Shown in pieces: positions 27,334 through 36,549 of a stretch of 64,000 nt of DNA. The notes beneath the pieces are model-generated. The model searched no databases. It saw only the letters and a program-made list of their open reading frames with translations, and had not been told where the DNA came from. Positions within the stretch are counted from its first letter, which is position 1; every line of letters starts with the position of its first letter. Source of the DNA: Streptomyces sp. SID8352 (GTDB taxonomy: Bacteria > Actinomycetota > Actinomycetes > Streptomycetales > Streptomycetaceae); NCBI RefSeq assembly GCF_009862265.1, contig NZ_WWGX01000038.1, positions 113,570 to 177,569 on the forward strand. The letters run 5' to 3'. Made by a program: the position numbers and the translations under genes.

Positions 27334-28302
27334 CTACCGGCCCCCCGCCCAGTCGGCGTACGACTCCCAGGCCGTCAGGGTCCGCCCGCTGCGGAAGCGG
27401 TGCTCCCGTCCGGTCACCGGGTCGGTGAAGTCCAGCCCGCGCGCCAGGAGCTGGAGCGGGCGCCGGAAGTCACCGGGCGCCACCGGGTCCGTCACCTCGG
27501 GATAGAGCGGGTCACCGAGGATCGGCACGCCGAGCGTGCTCAGGTGCACCCGGAGCTGGTGGGTCTGCCCGGTGGCGGGCACCAGCCGGTAGCGCCCGAG
27601 CCCCGGGCCGCCGCCCGGCCGCGGGCGGTGTCCGGCCGCCTCGACGCGGGTGACCGCGTTCGGCTCGCCGTCGGTCTCCCGGGCCGCCAGGACGCCGCGC
27701 TCCTTCACGATGCGGCTGCGCACGGTGCGCGGGAGGACGAGGGCGGGGTCGTGGACGGCGACGGCCTCGTACTCCTTGCGCACCAGCCGGTCGCGGAACA
27801 GGCCCTGGTAGGCGCCGCGCTCCTCGGGCCGCACGGTGAACAGCACCAGTCCGGCGGTGAGGCGGTCCAGCCGGTGCGCGGCTCCCAGCGCGGGCAGCCC
27901 CAGCTCGGTGCGCAGCCTGGCCAGCGCGGTCTGCCTGACATGGCCGCCGCGCGGGGTGGTGGCCAGGAAATGCGGCTTGTCGGCGACGACGATGTGCTCG
28001 TCCCGGTACACGACCTCCACGGGGAACGGCACCGGCACCTCGGGCGGCGGATCCCGGTGGAACCACACGTACAGGCCGGGCCGGTAGGGCGCGTCCGGGG
28101 CCACGGGGCGGCCGTCCGCCGTGACGACCCCGCCCGCGTCGACCATCGCCCCGACCGAGCCGGCGGCGGCGCCGGACAGCCGCTCCACCAGGTGCTCGCG
28201 CACCGTGGCCCACGGGCCGTCGGCGGGCAGCCGCAGCCGCACCGGGTCCACCCCGTCGCGCTGCGGCAGGGGCGGTGGCGGGGGAGGGGTGCGGCGTCTC
28301 AT
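27334..28302 (-). CDS. RluA-family RNA pseudouridine synthase
   Basis: A 322-residue enzyme that isomerises uridine to pseudouridine in rRNA or tRNA. The catalytic Asp is in AAHRLDRLTAGLVLF, and other family blocks are VVYRDEHIVVADKPHFLATTP and TGQTHQLRVHLSTLGVPILGDPLYP. The first ~20 residues are Pro/Arg-rich. Convergent with the helicase gene. The exact RNA target cannot be told from sequence. Confidence 0.92.
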   Translation of the reverse strand: MRRRTPPPPPPLPQRDGVDPVRLRLPADGPWATVREHLVERLSGAAAGSVGAMVDAGGVVTADGRPVAPDAPYRPGLYVWFHRDPPPEVPVPFPVEVVYRDEHIVVADKPHFLATTPRGGHVRQTALARLRTELGLPALGAAHRLDRLTAGLVLFTVRPEERGAYQGLFRDRLVRKEYEAVAVHDPALVLPRTVRSRIVKERGVLAARETDGEPNAVTRVEAAGHRPRPGGGPGLGRYRLVPATGQTHQLRVHLSTLGVPILGDPLYPEVTDPVAPGDFRRPLQLLARGLDFTDPVTGREHRFRSGRTLTAWESYADWAGGR

Positions 28303-28791
28303 CGGGGCCAGGGTACGAGGCGGGGCGGGCCGGTGCGCGGGGTGCCCGCTCGCGGCCGGGGCGCGGACCGGTCCCGGCGGGGGCGCGCGCCTTCGCCGGG
28401 CGGCCGGGCCGTTCCGGGGCGGGGGAAGGCCGGTGGGACTCCTGGCGGGGCCGGGTACGCCTGTGCCGAGGTGTGCCGGGGCGTGCCTGGGTGTGCCGGG
28501 ACGTGCGGAACGGATCGGGCCGCGCGGAACCGGTTGGGCCGCGCGGAACCGGTTGGGCCGCGCGGAACCGGTCGGGCCGCGCCGGGCGGGCAGGCGCGAC
28601 GCCGCGCCCGCCCGAGGGCACGGGCGCCGGGTGCCCTGGGAACAGGGCCCTGGCGCCCGTGCCGGGGTGCTGCCCGTACCGGGGTGCTGCCCGTGCGGAG
28701 GTATCGGCGGTGGTGTTCCGGGTCCCGCGTCCGGCGTGTGGTGCCGGGGAACCGGTGCCCGGGTCGGGCCACGGTGGCCGCGGGACGCGGG
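28303..28791. repeat. Intergenic region with 19-bp tandem repeats
   Basis: No gene is supported in this gap. Four tandem copies of a 19-bp unit (GCGCGGAACCGGTTGGGCC) lie at 28503-28578; copies 2 and 3 are identical, copy 4 differs by one base and copy 1 by three. A 16-bp near-repeat around GGGGTGCTGCCCGT is present twice at about 28650-28690. Confidence 0.8.
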
Positions 28792-29631
28792 TCAGGCCGC
28801 GCGGGTCTCCTGCTCGGCCTCGACCCGGGCGTTCCAGTCCCGCTTCGACGCCTGCCAGCCGTCCTCGTTGTGGCCGAGGCGCCAGTAGCCGGAGATGGAG
28901 AGCGACTCGCGCGGAATGGCGCGCTCCACGCGGAGCAGCGCCCGCAGCTCCTTGACGCAGGCCGCCTCGCCGTGGACGAAGGCGTGCACCCGGCCCTCGG
29001 GGAAGTCCAGGGCGCGCACGGCCTCGACCAGGGCGCGGCCCACCGGCCGGTCGCCGCGGTGCAGCCAGACGACCTCGATGTCGGAGTCGATCTTCTGCTC
29101 CTCCTCGGGCCCCTCGACCTCCACGAAGGCGAAGGCGCGCGCACCGTCGGGCAGCGCCTCCAGGGAGCGGGCGATGGCGGGCAGCGCGCTCTCGTCCCCG
29201 GCGAACAGGTGCCAGTCGGCCTCCGGGTCGGGGGCGTAGGCGCCGCCGGGGCCCAGGAAGCGGACGGTCTCACCCGGCCGCACCCGCTGCGACCAGGGGC
29301 CGGCCAGGCCCTCGTCGCCGTGGATGACGAAGTCGAGGGTCATCTCGCGCAGCTCGGCGTCCCAGTGGCGCACGGTGTAGGTGCGGGTCACCGGCCACTG
29401 GTCGCGGGGCAGCTCCTCGCGGATGCGCTCCATGTCGAAGGGCTCCGGGTAGACGGCGCCCTCGGCGGGGAACAGCAGCTTCACGTAGTGGTCGGTGCAG
29501 GTGTCCGCCGGGAGGGCGGCGAGTTCCTCACCGCCCAGCACCACACGCTGCATGTGGGGCGTGAGCCGCTCGGTCCGTACCACCTGCGCGGTGTGGTGCC
29601 TGCGGGGCTTGCGTTCGGGACGGTCTGCCAT
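28792..29631 (-). CDS. Siderophore-interacting protein (ferric-siderophore reductase)
   Basis: A 279-residue FAD-dependent reductase of the SIP family that releases iron from imported ferric siderophores. The N-terminal FAD-binding domain includes QRVVLGGEELAALPA and WPVTRTYTVRHWD; the C-terminal NAD(P)H-type domain has HLFAGDESALPAIARSLEALP and ends in the SISGYWRLGHNEDGW motif. An iron box overlaps the upstream region, so the gene should be derepressed under iron limitation by the DmdR1/IdeR-type repressor. Confidence 0.94.
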   Translation of the reverse strand: MADRPERKPRRHHTAQVVRTERLTPHMQRVVLGGEELAALPADTCTDHYVKLLFPAEGAVYPEPFDMERIREELPRDQWPVTRTYTVRHWDAELREMTLDFVIHGDEGLAGPWSQRVRPGETVRFLGPGGAYAPDPEADWHLFAGDESALPAIARSLEALPDGARAFAFVEVEGPEEEQKIDSDIEVVWLHRGDRPVGRALVEAVRALDFPEGRVHAFVHGEAACVKELRALLRVERAIPRESLSISGYWRLGHNEDGWQASKRDWNARVEAEQETRAA

Positions 29632-29653
29632 GACGGCCTCCCTGCAACCAGAG

Positions 29654-29672
29654 TTAGGTTTACCTAAGTTAG
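29654..29672. promoter_or_regulatory. Iron box (DmdR1/IdeR-type operator)
   Basis: TTAGGTTTACCTAAGTTAG, with a perfect TTAGGT/ACCTAA inverted repeat, 23 bp before the siderophore-interacting protein start. It matches the iron box consensus TTAGGTWAGSCTWACCTWA well. Confidence 0.85.
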
Positions 29673-29931
29673 CATTCCTCCCGCTCGGCGTGGCATGTGC
29701 CGGGTTTCCCCCGTGCGGAACCCGAAGCGCCGGCCGGGTCCGGGCGCCGTCCGCGCCACCGGCTCCGCCGCCCGGCCGGGGGGTGCGGACGTCCGGACCG
29801 GAGCGTGGACGGCACCCGGACCGGCATCGCCCTCCGGCCGGGAACCGCCGCGTCCGCCGGACCCCGGTCGTGGCTTCCCGGCCCGGTGCTCCCGCCCCGT
29901 GCGGCCGCGGGGCGCCCCCGGCCGGGGACCC

Positions 29932-30852
29932 TCAGCCGGTCAGCGTCGTCAGGAGCCGCTCCAGTGATCCGCCCAGTCCCCAGCGGGCCGCCAGCTCCTC
30001 CAGCGCCGCCGGGTCGCGCGGGGCGTGCGGCAGGGCGGTGTCCACGTCCGGCAGCGGCACGTCGTCGGCGACCCGGACCACCTTCGGGGCGACCGCGAGG
30101 TACGGCTCGGCCTCGGTGAGCCGCCGGCGCCGGGCGGGCGTGAGCTTCGCCGCCGGGTCAGCCGCGGCGGCGCGGATGCCGGCCAGGTCCCCGTACTCGG
30201 CCAGCAGTTTCGCCGCCGTCTTCTCGCCGATGCCGGGCACCCCGGGCAGCCCGTCGCTCGGGTCGCCGCGCAGCAGCGCCAGGTCCACGTAGCCGCGTCC
30301 GTCGACGCCGTACTTCTCGCGCAGCACCGACTCGTCGGTGAGCTGGAGCGTGCCGACGCCCTTGAGCGGATAGAGCACCCGCACCCCGCGGGCGTCGTCG
30401 ACGAGCTGGTAGAGGTCCCGGTCGCCGGTGACGATGTCCACCGGGCCCCGGGCCTGCGCGGTGTAGGTGCCGATCACGTCGTCCGCCTCGTACTCCGGCA
30501 CGCCGACCCGGGCGATGCCCAGCGCGTCCAGGACCGCCTCGATCACCGGCACCTGCGGCGTCAGGGTGTCCGGCACCTCCTCCTCGTCCGGGCCGCCCGG
30601 GCGCTCCTCGGCGACCCGGTGCGCCTTGTAGGACGGGATCAGCTCCACCCGCCAGCCGGGCCGCCAGTCGGCGTCCATGCAGGCGACGAGGCGGTCCGGC
30701 CGGTGGTCCCGGACCAGCCGGTCGATGAAGTCGAGCAGCCCGCGCACGGCGTTCACCGGCGTGCCGTCGGGGGCCCGCACGGAGTCCGGCACGCCGAAAT
30801 AGGCGCGGAAGTAGAGGGAGGCGGTGTCGAGGAGCATCAGTCGTCCGGTCAC
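29932..30852 (-). CDS. 5'-3' exonuclease (FEN/DNA polymerase I N-domain type)
   Basis: A 306-residue structure-specific nuclease related to the 5' nuclease domain of DNA polymerase I. The metal-binding aspartates appear in LMLLDTASLYFRAYF, VPEYEADDVIGTYTAQ and PVDIVTGDRDLYQLVDD; the helix-hairpin-helix (GVPGIGEKTAAKLLAEYGDL) follows at about residue 200. Start set at GTG (giving the family N-terminus VTGRLMLLD); an upstream ATG would add 19 residues. No operon partner. Likely acts on flaps in repair. Confidence 0.9.
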   Translation of the reverse strand: MTGRLMLLDTASLYFRAYFGVPDSVRAPDGTPVNAVRGLLDFIDRLVRDHRPDRLVACMDADWRPGWRVELIPSYKAHRVAEERPGGPDEEEVPDTLTPQVPVIEAVLDALGIARVGVPEYEADDVIGTYTAQARGPVDIVTGDRDLYQLVDDARGVRVLYPLKGVGTLQLTDESVLREKYGVDGRGYVDLALLRGDPSDGLPGVPGIGEKTAAKLLAEYGDLAGIRAAAADPAAKLTPARRRRLTEAEPYLAVAPKVVRVADDVPLPDVDTALPHAPRDPAALEELAARWGLGGSLERLLTTLTG

Positions 30853-31029
30853 GTCCCGATCATGCCGCAGTGCCCGCCCGGACGGCGGCGGACATGTGAA
30901 GCGGGTCACTCATGTGTTTGGGTCCGAATGATCCGGGCAGGCGCGCAGCCGGGCCGAATCATGGTTGATCGCTTCAACTGTTAGCAAGGCTTCGGACCCG
31001 CGTCCCTGTCCCCGAGTCAAGAGGTAAGC

Positions 31030-32118
31030 GTGTCAGCGAGACTAGAGGCCGAGCACCTGTACAAGGTGTTCGGGAGAAAACCGGACCAGGCGGTCGGACG
31101 ACTGCGCGAGGGAGCCGACCGGGAGGAGCTGCGCGCCGACGGCACCACGGCCGCCGTCATCGACGCCTCCTTCACCGTGGAGCCCGGCGAGATCTTCGTG
31201 GTCATGGGACTGTCCGGGTCCGGCAAGTCGACGCTGCTGCGCATGCTCAACGGACTGCTGGAGCCGACCGCCGGGCGGGTCCGCTTCGGCGGCCAGGACC
31301 TCACCGAGATCGGTGAACGCGCCCTGCGCGAGGTCCGCTCCCGGCGGATCAGCATGGTCTTCCAGCACTTCGCCCTGTTCCCGCACCGCAGCGTCCGCGA
31401 CAACGCCGCCTACGGCCTGGAGGTGCAGGGCGTGCCCCGCGCCGAGCGCGAACGCCGTGCCGACGAGGCGCTGGCCCTGTGCGGCCTGGCCGGCTGGGAG
31501 AAGTCCTGGCCCGACGAGCTGTCCGGCGGCATGCAGCAGCGCGTGGGCCTGGCCCGCGCCCTGGCCACCGACGCCGACCTGCTGCTGATGGACGAGTCCT
31601 TCAGCGCCCTCGACCCGCTGATCCGGCGCGACATGCAGGACCAGCTCATCGAGCTGCAGAAGAGCCTGAAGAAGACCATCGTCTTCATCACCCACGACCT
31701 CAACGAGGCCATGCGCCTGGGCGACCGCATCGCCGTCATGCGCGACGGCCGGATCGTGCAGCTCGGCACCGCCGAGGACATCCTGATCCGCCCCGCCAAC
31801 GACTACGTCGCCTCCTTCATCCAGGACGTCGACCGCTCCCGGGTCCTCACCGCCGGGGCCGTCATGGACCGCGAACTGCGCGGCGACGAGGCCGACTGCG
31901 GCTGCGAGACGGCCACCACCGCCACCCCGTTCACCGAACTGTGCGCCATCAGCGCCCGCGTACCCCACGCCGTGGCGGTGCTCGACGGTGAGGGCACGCC
32001 GGTCGGCGTCGTGCGGCGGCAGCGGCTGGTCGGGTTCCTCGGCGACGAGCAGAACGGCCCCGGTGTCTGCGACACCCCGGGCGGGCAGGGCTCCGGGAAG
32101 GTGATGGCCCGTGCCTAG
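31030..32118 (+). CDS. proV: Glycine betaine/proline ABC transporter ATP-binding protein (ProV/OpuAA type)
   Basis: A 362-residue ATPase for osmoprotectant import. The QAT family pattern is present: the extended N-terminus, Walker A GLSGSGKST, signature LSGGMQQRVGLARALATD and Walker B LLLMDESFSALDP, followed by one CBS-like domain (about residues 280-350) that may sense ionic strength. GTG start after AAGAGG. It overlaps the permease gene by 8 nt, so the two are translationally coupled. Confidence 0.94.
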   Translation: MSARLEAEHLYKVFGRKPDQAVGRLREGADREELRADGTTAAVIDASFTVEPGEIFVVMGLSGSGKSTLLRMLNGLLEPTAGRVRFGGQDLTEIGERALREVRSRRISMVFQHFALFPHRSVRDNAAYGLEVQGVPRAERERRADEALALCGLAGWEKSWPDELSGGMQQRVGLARALATDADLLLMDESFSALDPLIRRDMQDQLIELQKSLKKTIVFITHDLNEAMRLGDRIAVMRDGRIVQLGTAEDILIRPANDYVASFIQDVDRSRVLTAGAVMDRELRGDEADCGCETATTATPFTELCAISARVPHAVAVLDGEGTPVGVVRRQRLVGFLGDEQNGPGVCDTPGGQGSGKVMARA

Positions 32119-34729
32119 AATCCCCCTCGGCGACTGGGTCAACACCGCGGTCGACTGGCTGCTCGGCAACGTCTCCTGGCTCTTCACCTTCCTCAAGACC
32201 GTCTTCACCGGCGCCTACGACGGCATCAACGCCGTCCTCCAGGCCCCCGAACCGCTGCTGCTCGCCGGCATCTTCGCGGTGCTCGCCTTCTGGCTGCGCG
32301 GCGCCGTCGCCGGTGTCCTCTCCTTCCTCGGGTTCGCCTTCATCGACTCCATGGGGCTGTGGGAGGACTCCATGGTGACCCTGGCCCTGCTGCTGGTCGC
32401 CACGATCATCGCGCTGGCCGTCTCCGTACCGGTCGGCATCTGGGCGGCCCGCTCCGACCGGGTCAGCTCCCTCGTCCGGCCGGTGCTGGACCTCATGCAG
32501 ACGCTGCCCGCGATGATCTACCTCATCCCGGCGATCCTGTTCTTCGGCACCGGCTCCGCGCCGGGCATCGTGGCCACCCTGATCTTCGCGCTCGCCCCCG
32601 GTGTGCGCATGACCGAGCTGGGCATCCGCCAGGTCGACAAGGACCTGGTCGAGGCCGCCGAGGCGTTCGGCACCAGCCCCCGCAACACCCTGCTGCGCGT
32701 CCAGCTCCCGCTGGCGCTGCCCACGGTGATGGCGGGCGTCAACCAGGTCATCATGCTCGGCCTGTCCATGGCCGCCATCGCCGGCATGGTCGGCACCGGC
32801 GGCCTCGGCGGCGCCGTGATGGAGTCCATCGGCCAGCTCAACGTCGGCCTCGGCACCGAGTCCGGCCTCGCCATCGTCATCCTCGCGATCTACCTCGACC
32901 GCATGACCAGTGCCCTCGGCACCCAGGTCTCGCCGCTCGGCCGACGTGCCGCGGCCAAGGCGCGGGCGGCCCAGGGCCTGAAGATCCGGTCCTACCGGCC
33001 CCGTCCGCAGGTCGCCGTGGTCGGCGTCGTGATCCTCGGCCTGGTCGCCGGCGGCATGGGCGTCTTCGGCGGCGGCGGCGGTGACGCCGAGGCCTCCACC
33101 TCCCGCGGCAACGTGGGACAGGGCAAGAAGGTCTCCATCGGCTACATCCCCTGGGACGAGGGCGTGGCCTCCACCTTCCTCTGGAAGGAGATCCTCGAAC
33201 AGCGCGGCTTCCGCGTCGACGCCCGCCAGTTCGAGGCCGGACCGCTGTTCACCGCCCTCGCCCAGGGCACCGTCGACTTCCAGACCGACTCCTGGCTGCC
33301 CACCACCCATGAGCAGTACTGGAAGAAGTACGGCGACCGGCTCGACGACCTCGGCGCCTGGTACGACGAGACCTCCCTGGAGCTGAGCGTCCCCGCCTAC
33401 ATGGAGGACGTCGACTCGCTCGCCGACCTCAAGGGCAGGGCCGGCCTCTTCGACGGGAAGATCACCGGCATCGAGTCCAGCGCGGGCGAGATGCACCTGC
33501 TCAAGAGCAAGGTCCTCAAGGAGTACGGCCTCGACGGCGAGTACCGGGTCGTCGACAGCTCCACCCCGGCGATGCTGGCCGAGCTGAAGCGGGCCTACGC
33601 CAAGAAGGAGCCGATCGTCGTCACCCTGTGGTCCCCGCACTGGGCGTACAACGACTTCCGGCTCAAGAAGCTCAAGGACCCCAAGGGCGCCTGGGGCGAG
33701 GGCGACGGCGTGCACACCCTGGCCCGCAAGGGCTTCGCCGGTGACAACCCCGTCGTCGCCGACTGGCTGAAGGACTTCTCCCTCACCGAGAAGCAGCTCA
33801 CCAGCCTGGAGGCGGAGATCAACAAGGCCGCCAAGGGCAAGCAGCAGGACGCCGTGCGCACCTGGCTCGGGCAGCACCCCGGTCTGGTGGACGAACTGGC
33901 CCCGGTCGGCGACGGCTCCGGCGACACCCCGGCCGAGGCCGAGCGCACGCTGGACATCGCCTGGTTCCCCTGGGACGAGGACGTGGCCGTCACCCACCTC
34001 TGGAAGAACGTCCTGGAGCGGCGCGGCTACAAGCTGAACCTGAAGCAGATGGACGTCGGTCCCGTCTACACCGGGCTGGCCTCCGGCGACCTCGACCTCA
34101 ACTTCGACGCCTGGCTCCCGCACGCGCAGAAGAACTACTGGGACAAGAACAAGGACAAGCTCACCGACCTGGGCACCTGGTACGAGCCGACCTCCCTGGA
34201 GATCGCCGTCCCGTCCTACGTCAAGGACGTCAGGTCCCTGGAGGACCTGAAGGGCAAGTCCGGTCTCTTCAAGGGCAGGATCATCGGCATCGAGCCGGGC
34301 ACCGGCGAGATGGACCTGCTCAAGAGCGACGTCCTGCCCGGCTACGGCCTGGACAAGGAGTACAAGGTCGTCGACGGCTCCACCCCGGCGATGCTGGCCG
34401 AGCTGAAGCGGGCCTACGCCAAGAAGGAGCCGGTCGCGGTGGTCCTCTGGTCGCCGCACTGGGCCTACAGCGAGTACGAGCTGACCAAGCTGGCCGACCC
34501 GAAGAAGACCTTCGGGGAGGGCAACACCATCCGCACCATCGCCAGCAAGAAGTTCCCCTCCCAGTACCCCGTGCTCACCGAGTGGATCAAGAACTTCCGG
34601 ATGAGCGAGGACGAGCTGGGCAGCCTGGAGGCCGAGATCAAGAACCGCGGCCAGGGCCAGGAGCGGCAGGCCGTCGCGGCCTGGCTGGAGGAGCACCCGG
34701 ACATGGTCGGCCGGATGACCCCCCGGTAG
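32111..34729 (+). CDS. proW: Glycine betaine ABC permease fused to two tandem OpuAC-type binding domains
   Basis: An 872-residue fusion. Residues 1-290 form the permease (several hydrophobic segments and the EAA-like loop VEAAEAFGTSPRNTLLRVQLPLALP). After a last membrane helix (AVVGVVILGLVAGGMGVFGGG) come two OpuAC-type betaine-binding domains (about 335-590 and 610-872), which begin KVSIGYIPWDEGVASTFLW and TLDIAWFPWDEDVAVTHLW. The two halves share high identity, including an exact 56-nt DNA tract. The start GTG lies inside the end of the ATPase gene. Function: osmolyte uptake. Confidence 0.92.
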   Translation: MPRIPLGDWVNTAVDWLLGNVSWLFTFLKTVFTGAYDGINAVLQAPEPLLLAGIFAVLAFWLRGAVAGVLSFLGFAFIDSMGLWEDSMVTLALLLVATIIALAVSVPVGIWAARSDRVSSLVRPVLDLMQTLPAMIYLIPAILFFGTGSAPGIVATLIFALAPGVRMTELGIRQVDKDLVEAAEAFGTSPRNTLLRVQLPLALPTVMAGVNQVIMLGLSMAAIAGMVGTGGLGGAVMESIGQLNVGLGTESGLAIVILAIYLDRMTSALGTQVSPLGRRAAAKARAAQGLKIRSYRPRPQVAVVGVVILGLVAGGMGVFGGGGGDAEASTSRGNVGQGKKVSIGYIPWDEGVASTFLWKEILEQRGFRVDARQFEAGPLFTALAQGTVDFQTDSWLPTTHEQYWKKYGDRLDDLGAWYDETSLELSVPAYMEDVDSLADLKGRAGLFDGKITGIESSAGEMHLLKSKVLKEYGLDGEYRVVDSSTPAMLAELKRAYAKKEPIVVTLWSPHWAYNDFRLKKLKDPKGAWGEGDGVHTLARKGFAGDNPVVADWLKDFSLTEKQLTSLEAEINKAAKGKQQDAVRTWLGQHPGLVDELAPVGDGSGDTPAEAERTLDIAWFPWDEDVAVTHLWKNVLERRGYKLNLKQMDVGPVYTGLASGDLDLNFDAWLPHAQKNYWDKNKDKLTDLGTWYEPTSLEIAVPSYVKDVRSLEDLKGKSGLFKGRIIGIEPGTGEMDLLKSDVLPGYGLDKEYKVVDGSTPAMLAELKRAYAKKEPVAVVLWSPHWAYSEYELTKLADPKKTFGEGNTIRTIASKKFPSQYPVLTEWIKNFRMSEDELGSLEAEIKNRGQGQERQAVAAWLEEHPDMVGRMTPR

Positions 34730-34749
34730 ACCGAGCACCGACCCGCCGC

Positions 34750-34803
34750 CCGAGGGGCGGGCCCGCCCGCGCCCCACGGCGCGCGGCCGGGCCCGCCCCT
34801 CGG
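34750..34803 (+). terminator. Terminator of the betaine transporter operon
   Basis: A perfect 16-bp inverted repeat (34750-34765 with 34788-34803) with a 22-nt loop, 20 bp after the stop codon. Confidence 0.8.
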
Positions 34804-35257
34804 CCGTACTCCTCGACGGTGCCCCGTGCCCGTGCCCCTCGGCCCCGTCCCGTGCCCGCCGCCATCGGCGCCCCGCGCCCGTCGCCGTCCTCGGCGCTCC
34901 GCGCCCGCCGCCGTCATCGGCGCCCCCTGCCCGGGGGACCGATCCGGACAACCACGGAGCGCTACGCTCCGCCGGTCGCTCCGCGGCGGGACCGGGCCCG
35001 GCCGGGCGGGAACACCCGGGAACACGGGGGACCGTCCAGGCCCCGGACCCGGGGGTACCCGGCCGAGGGGGCGCGGACCGCCTCCGGCGTGGCGGGAACC
35101 GCGGGGGTCCGGCCCGCCGCGAACCGGCCCCGATGCGCAGGCCGCGTGAAACGGTCCGGCGAAGATGCGTAGGGTGCAGGGAACGCGCGGGGCACCGGAC
35201 GCCCCGAGGACGCGGTACGGGGCCAGTACGGTGGCGGTGGAGGAGGGAGCCGGAGCC
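34804..35257. repeat. Intergenic region with imperfect 26-bp tandem repeats
   Basis: No gene is supported. Three imperfect tandem units of 23-26 bp with the core CGGCGC-CCGCGCCC lie at 34858-34932. The last 90 bp are the upstream region of the XRE-cupin regulator. Confidence 0.55.
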
Positions 35258-35827
35258 ATGGGCGACCACAAGGATCAGCCCCTTCGGGTGGGCGCGGCCG
35301 TACGGCGCCGGCGCCGGGGCCTGGAGCTCACCCTCGCCGTCGTCGCCGAGCGCAGCGGCCTGTCGGTGCCCTTCCTGAGCCAGATCGAGAACGACCGGGC
35401 GCGGCCCAGCCGCACCTCCCTGGAGAAGGTGGCCGACGCCCTGCGCACCACCGCCGTGGAACTGCTCGCCGCCGCCGACCCCGCGCGCAGCGTCGACGTG
35501 GTCCGCGCCGAGGACCCCGATCCGGGGCATGCCCCCCGGGTGCGGTCCCTGGTGCGCGGACACCACCAGATGCACGCCTCCGAGTTCACCGGCGACCACG
35601 ACGCGGGCCGCGAGCTGCTCAGCCGCAACGACCAGCTCATGTTCGTCACCGAGGGCGCCGTGGAGATCGAGGCCGAGGGCCGCGCCTACCGGCTCGGCCG
35701 CGGCGACACCCTGTACCTGACCGGAGGGGTGCGGCACCGCTGGCGGGCCACCGTGCCCGACACCCGGCTGCTGGTGGTGGCCGTCTCCGAGCACATCGAG
35801 GCGGTACCGGACCGCCCCCAGGCATGA
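35258..35827 (+). CDS. XRE-family regulator with C-terminal cupin sensor domain
   Basis: A 189-residue one-component regulator. Residues ~10-70 form the helix-turn-helix (LELTLAVVAERSGLSVPFLSQIENDRARPS), and residues ~115-180 a cupin barrel (DQLMFVTEGAVEIEAEGRAYRLGRGDTLYLTGGVRHRW) that would bind a small ligand. ATG start with GGAGGAGGGAG upstream; an in-frame GTG 27 nt earlier is possible. It ends in an ATGA overlap with the next gene, so it may regulate the metal-receptor protein it is coupled to. Confidence 0.88.
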   Translation: MGDHKDQPLRVGAAVRRRRRGLELTLAVVAERSGLSVPFLSQIENDRARPSRTSLEKVADALRTTAVELLAAADPARSVDVVRAEDPDPGHAPRVRSLVRGHHQMHASEFTGDHDAGRELLSRNDQLMFVTEGAVEIEAEGRAYRLGRGDTLYLTGGVRHRWRATVPDTRLLVVAVSEHIEAVPDRPQA

Positions 35828-36549
35828 GGGTCGTCTCCCTGGTGCCGTCGCTGACCGAGGCCGTGGCCCGGACGCTGCCCGGGACCCTGGTCGGCGCCAC
35901 CGACTGGTGCACCCACCCGGCCGGACTCGACGTCGTCCGGATCGGTGGCACCAAGAACCCGGACACGGCCCGGATCACCGCCCTCGCCCCCGACCTCGTG
36001 ATCGCCAACGAGGAGGAGAACCGCGCCCCCGACATCGCCGCCCTCCGAGCCGCGGGCCTCCCGGTCCTGGTCACCGACGTGCGCACGGTCCCGGAGGGTA
36101 TCGCCGAACTCGACCGGGTCCTCACCGCCTGCGGCGCCCGCTCCCGCCCCCGCTGGCTGGACGACGCGGAGGCCGTCTGGTCCGCCCCGGCCCTCCCCGG
36201 CCCGGGCGGCCGCGTCACCGCCGTGGTGCCGGTCTGGCGCCGCCCCTGGATGGTCCTGGGCCGCGACACCTTCGCCGGTGACCTGCTCGCCCGGCTCGGC
36301 GTCGCCAACCTCCACGCCGGCCACGCCGAGCGCTACCCGAGGATCCCGCTCGCCGAGCTGCGGGCCGCCGGCCCGGATCTCGTGGTCCTCCCCGACGAGC
36401 CCTACCGCTTCACCGCCGACGACGGCCCCGAGGCGTTCCCCGGGCTGCCCTGCGCCCTCGTCGACGGCCGGTGCCTCACGTGGTACGGGCCGTCGCTGGC
36501 CGAAGCGCCCCGGCGGCTGGCCGCGGCCCTGCGAGCAGCGCGCCGCTGA
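35824..36549 (+). CDS. Helical-backbone metal receptor (BtuF/cobalamin-binding-like)
   Basis: A 241-residue protein with the TroA/BtuF fold: MRVVSLVPSLTEAV, IGGTKNPDTARITALAPDLVIANEEENR, VPVWRRPWMVLGRDTFAGDLL. No signal peptide is visible, so it may be cytoplasmic or depend on a partner. Start ATG overlaps the preceding stop. The last 74 nt overlap the end of the convergent transporter gene. Ligand could be a corrinoid or chelated metal; not determined. Confidence 0.82.
   Translation: MRVVSLVPSLTEAVARTLPGTLVGATDWCTHPAGLDVVRIGGTKNPDTARITALAPDLVIANEEENRAPDIAALRAAGLPVLVTDVRTVPEGIAELDRVLTACGARSRPRWLDDAEAVWSAPALPGPGGRVTAVVPVWRRPWMVLGRDTFAGDLLARLGVANLHAGHAERYPRIPLAELRAAGPDLVVLPDEPYRFTADDGPEAFPGLPCALVDGRCLTWYGPSLAEAPRRLAAALRAARR

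Noticed and set aside
31949..35794. 1281-residue minus-strand frame over the betaine transporter
   Set aside because: Antisense shadow of a conserved gene; no known motif.
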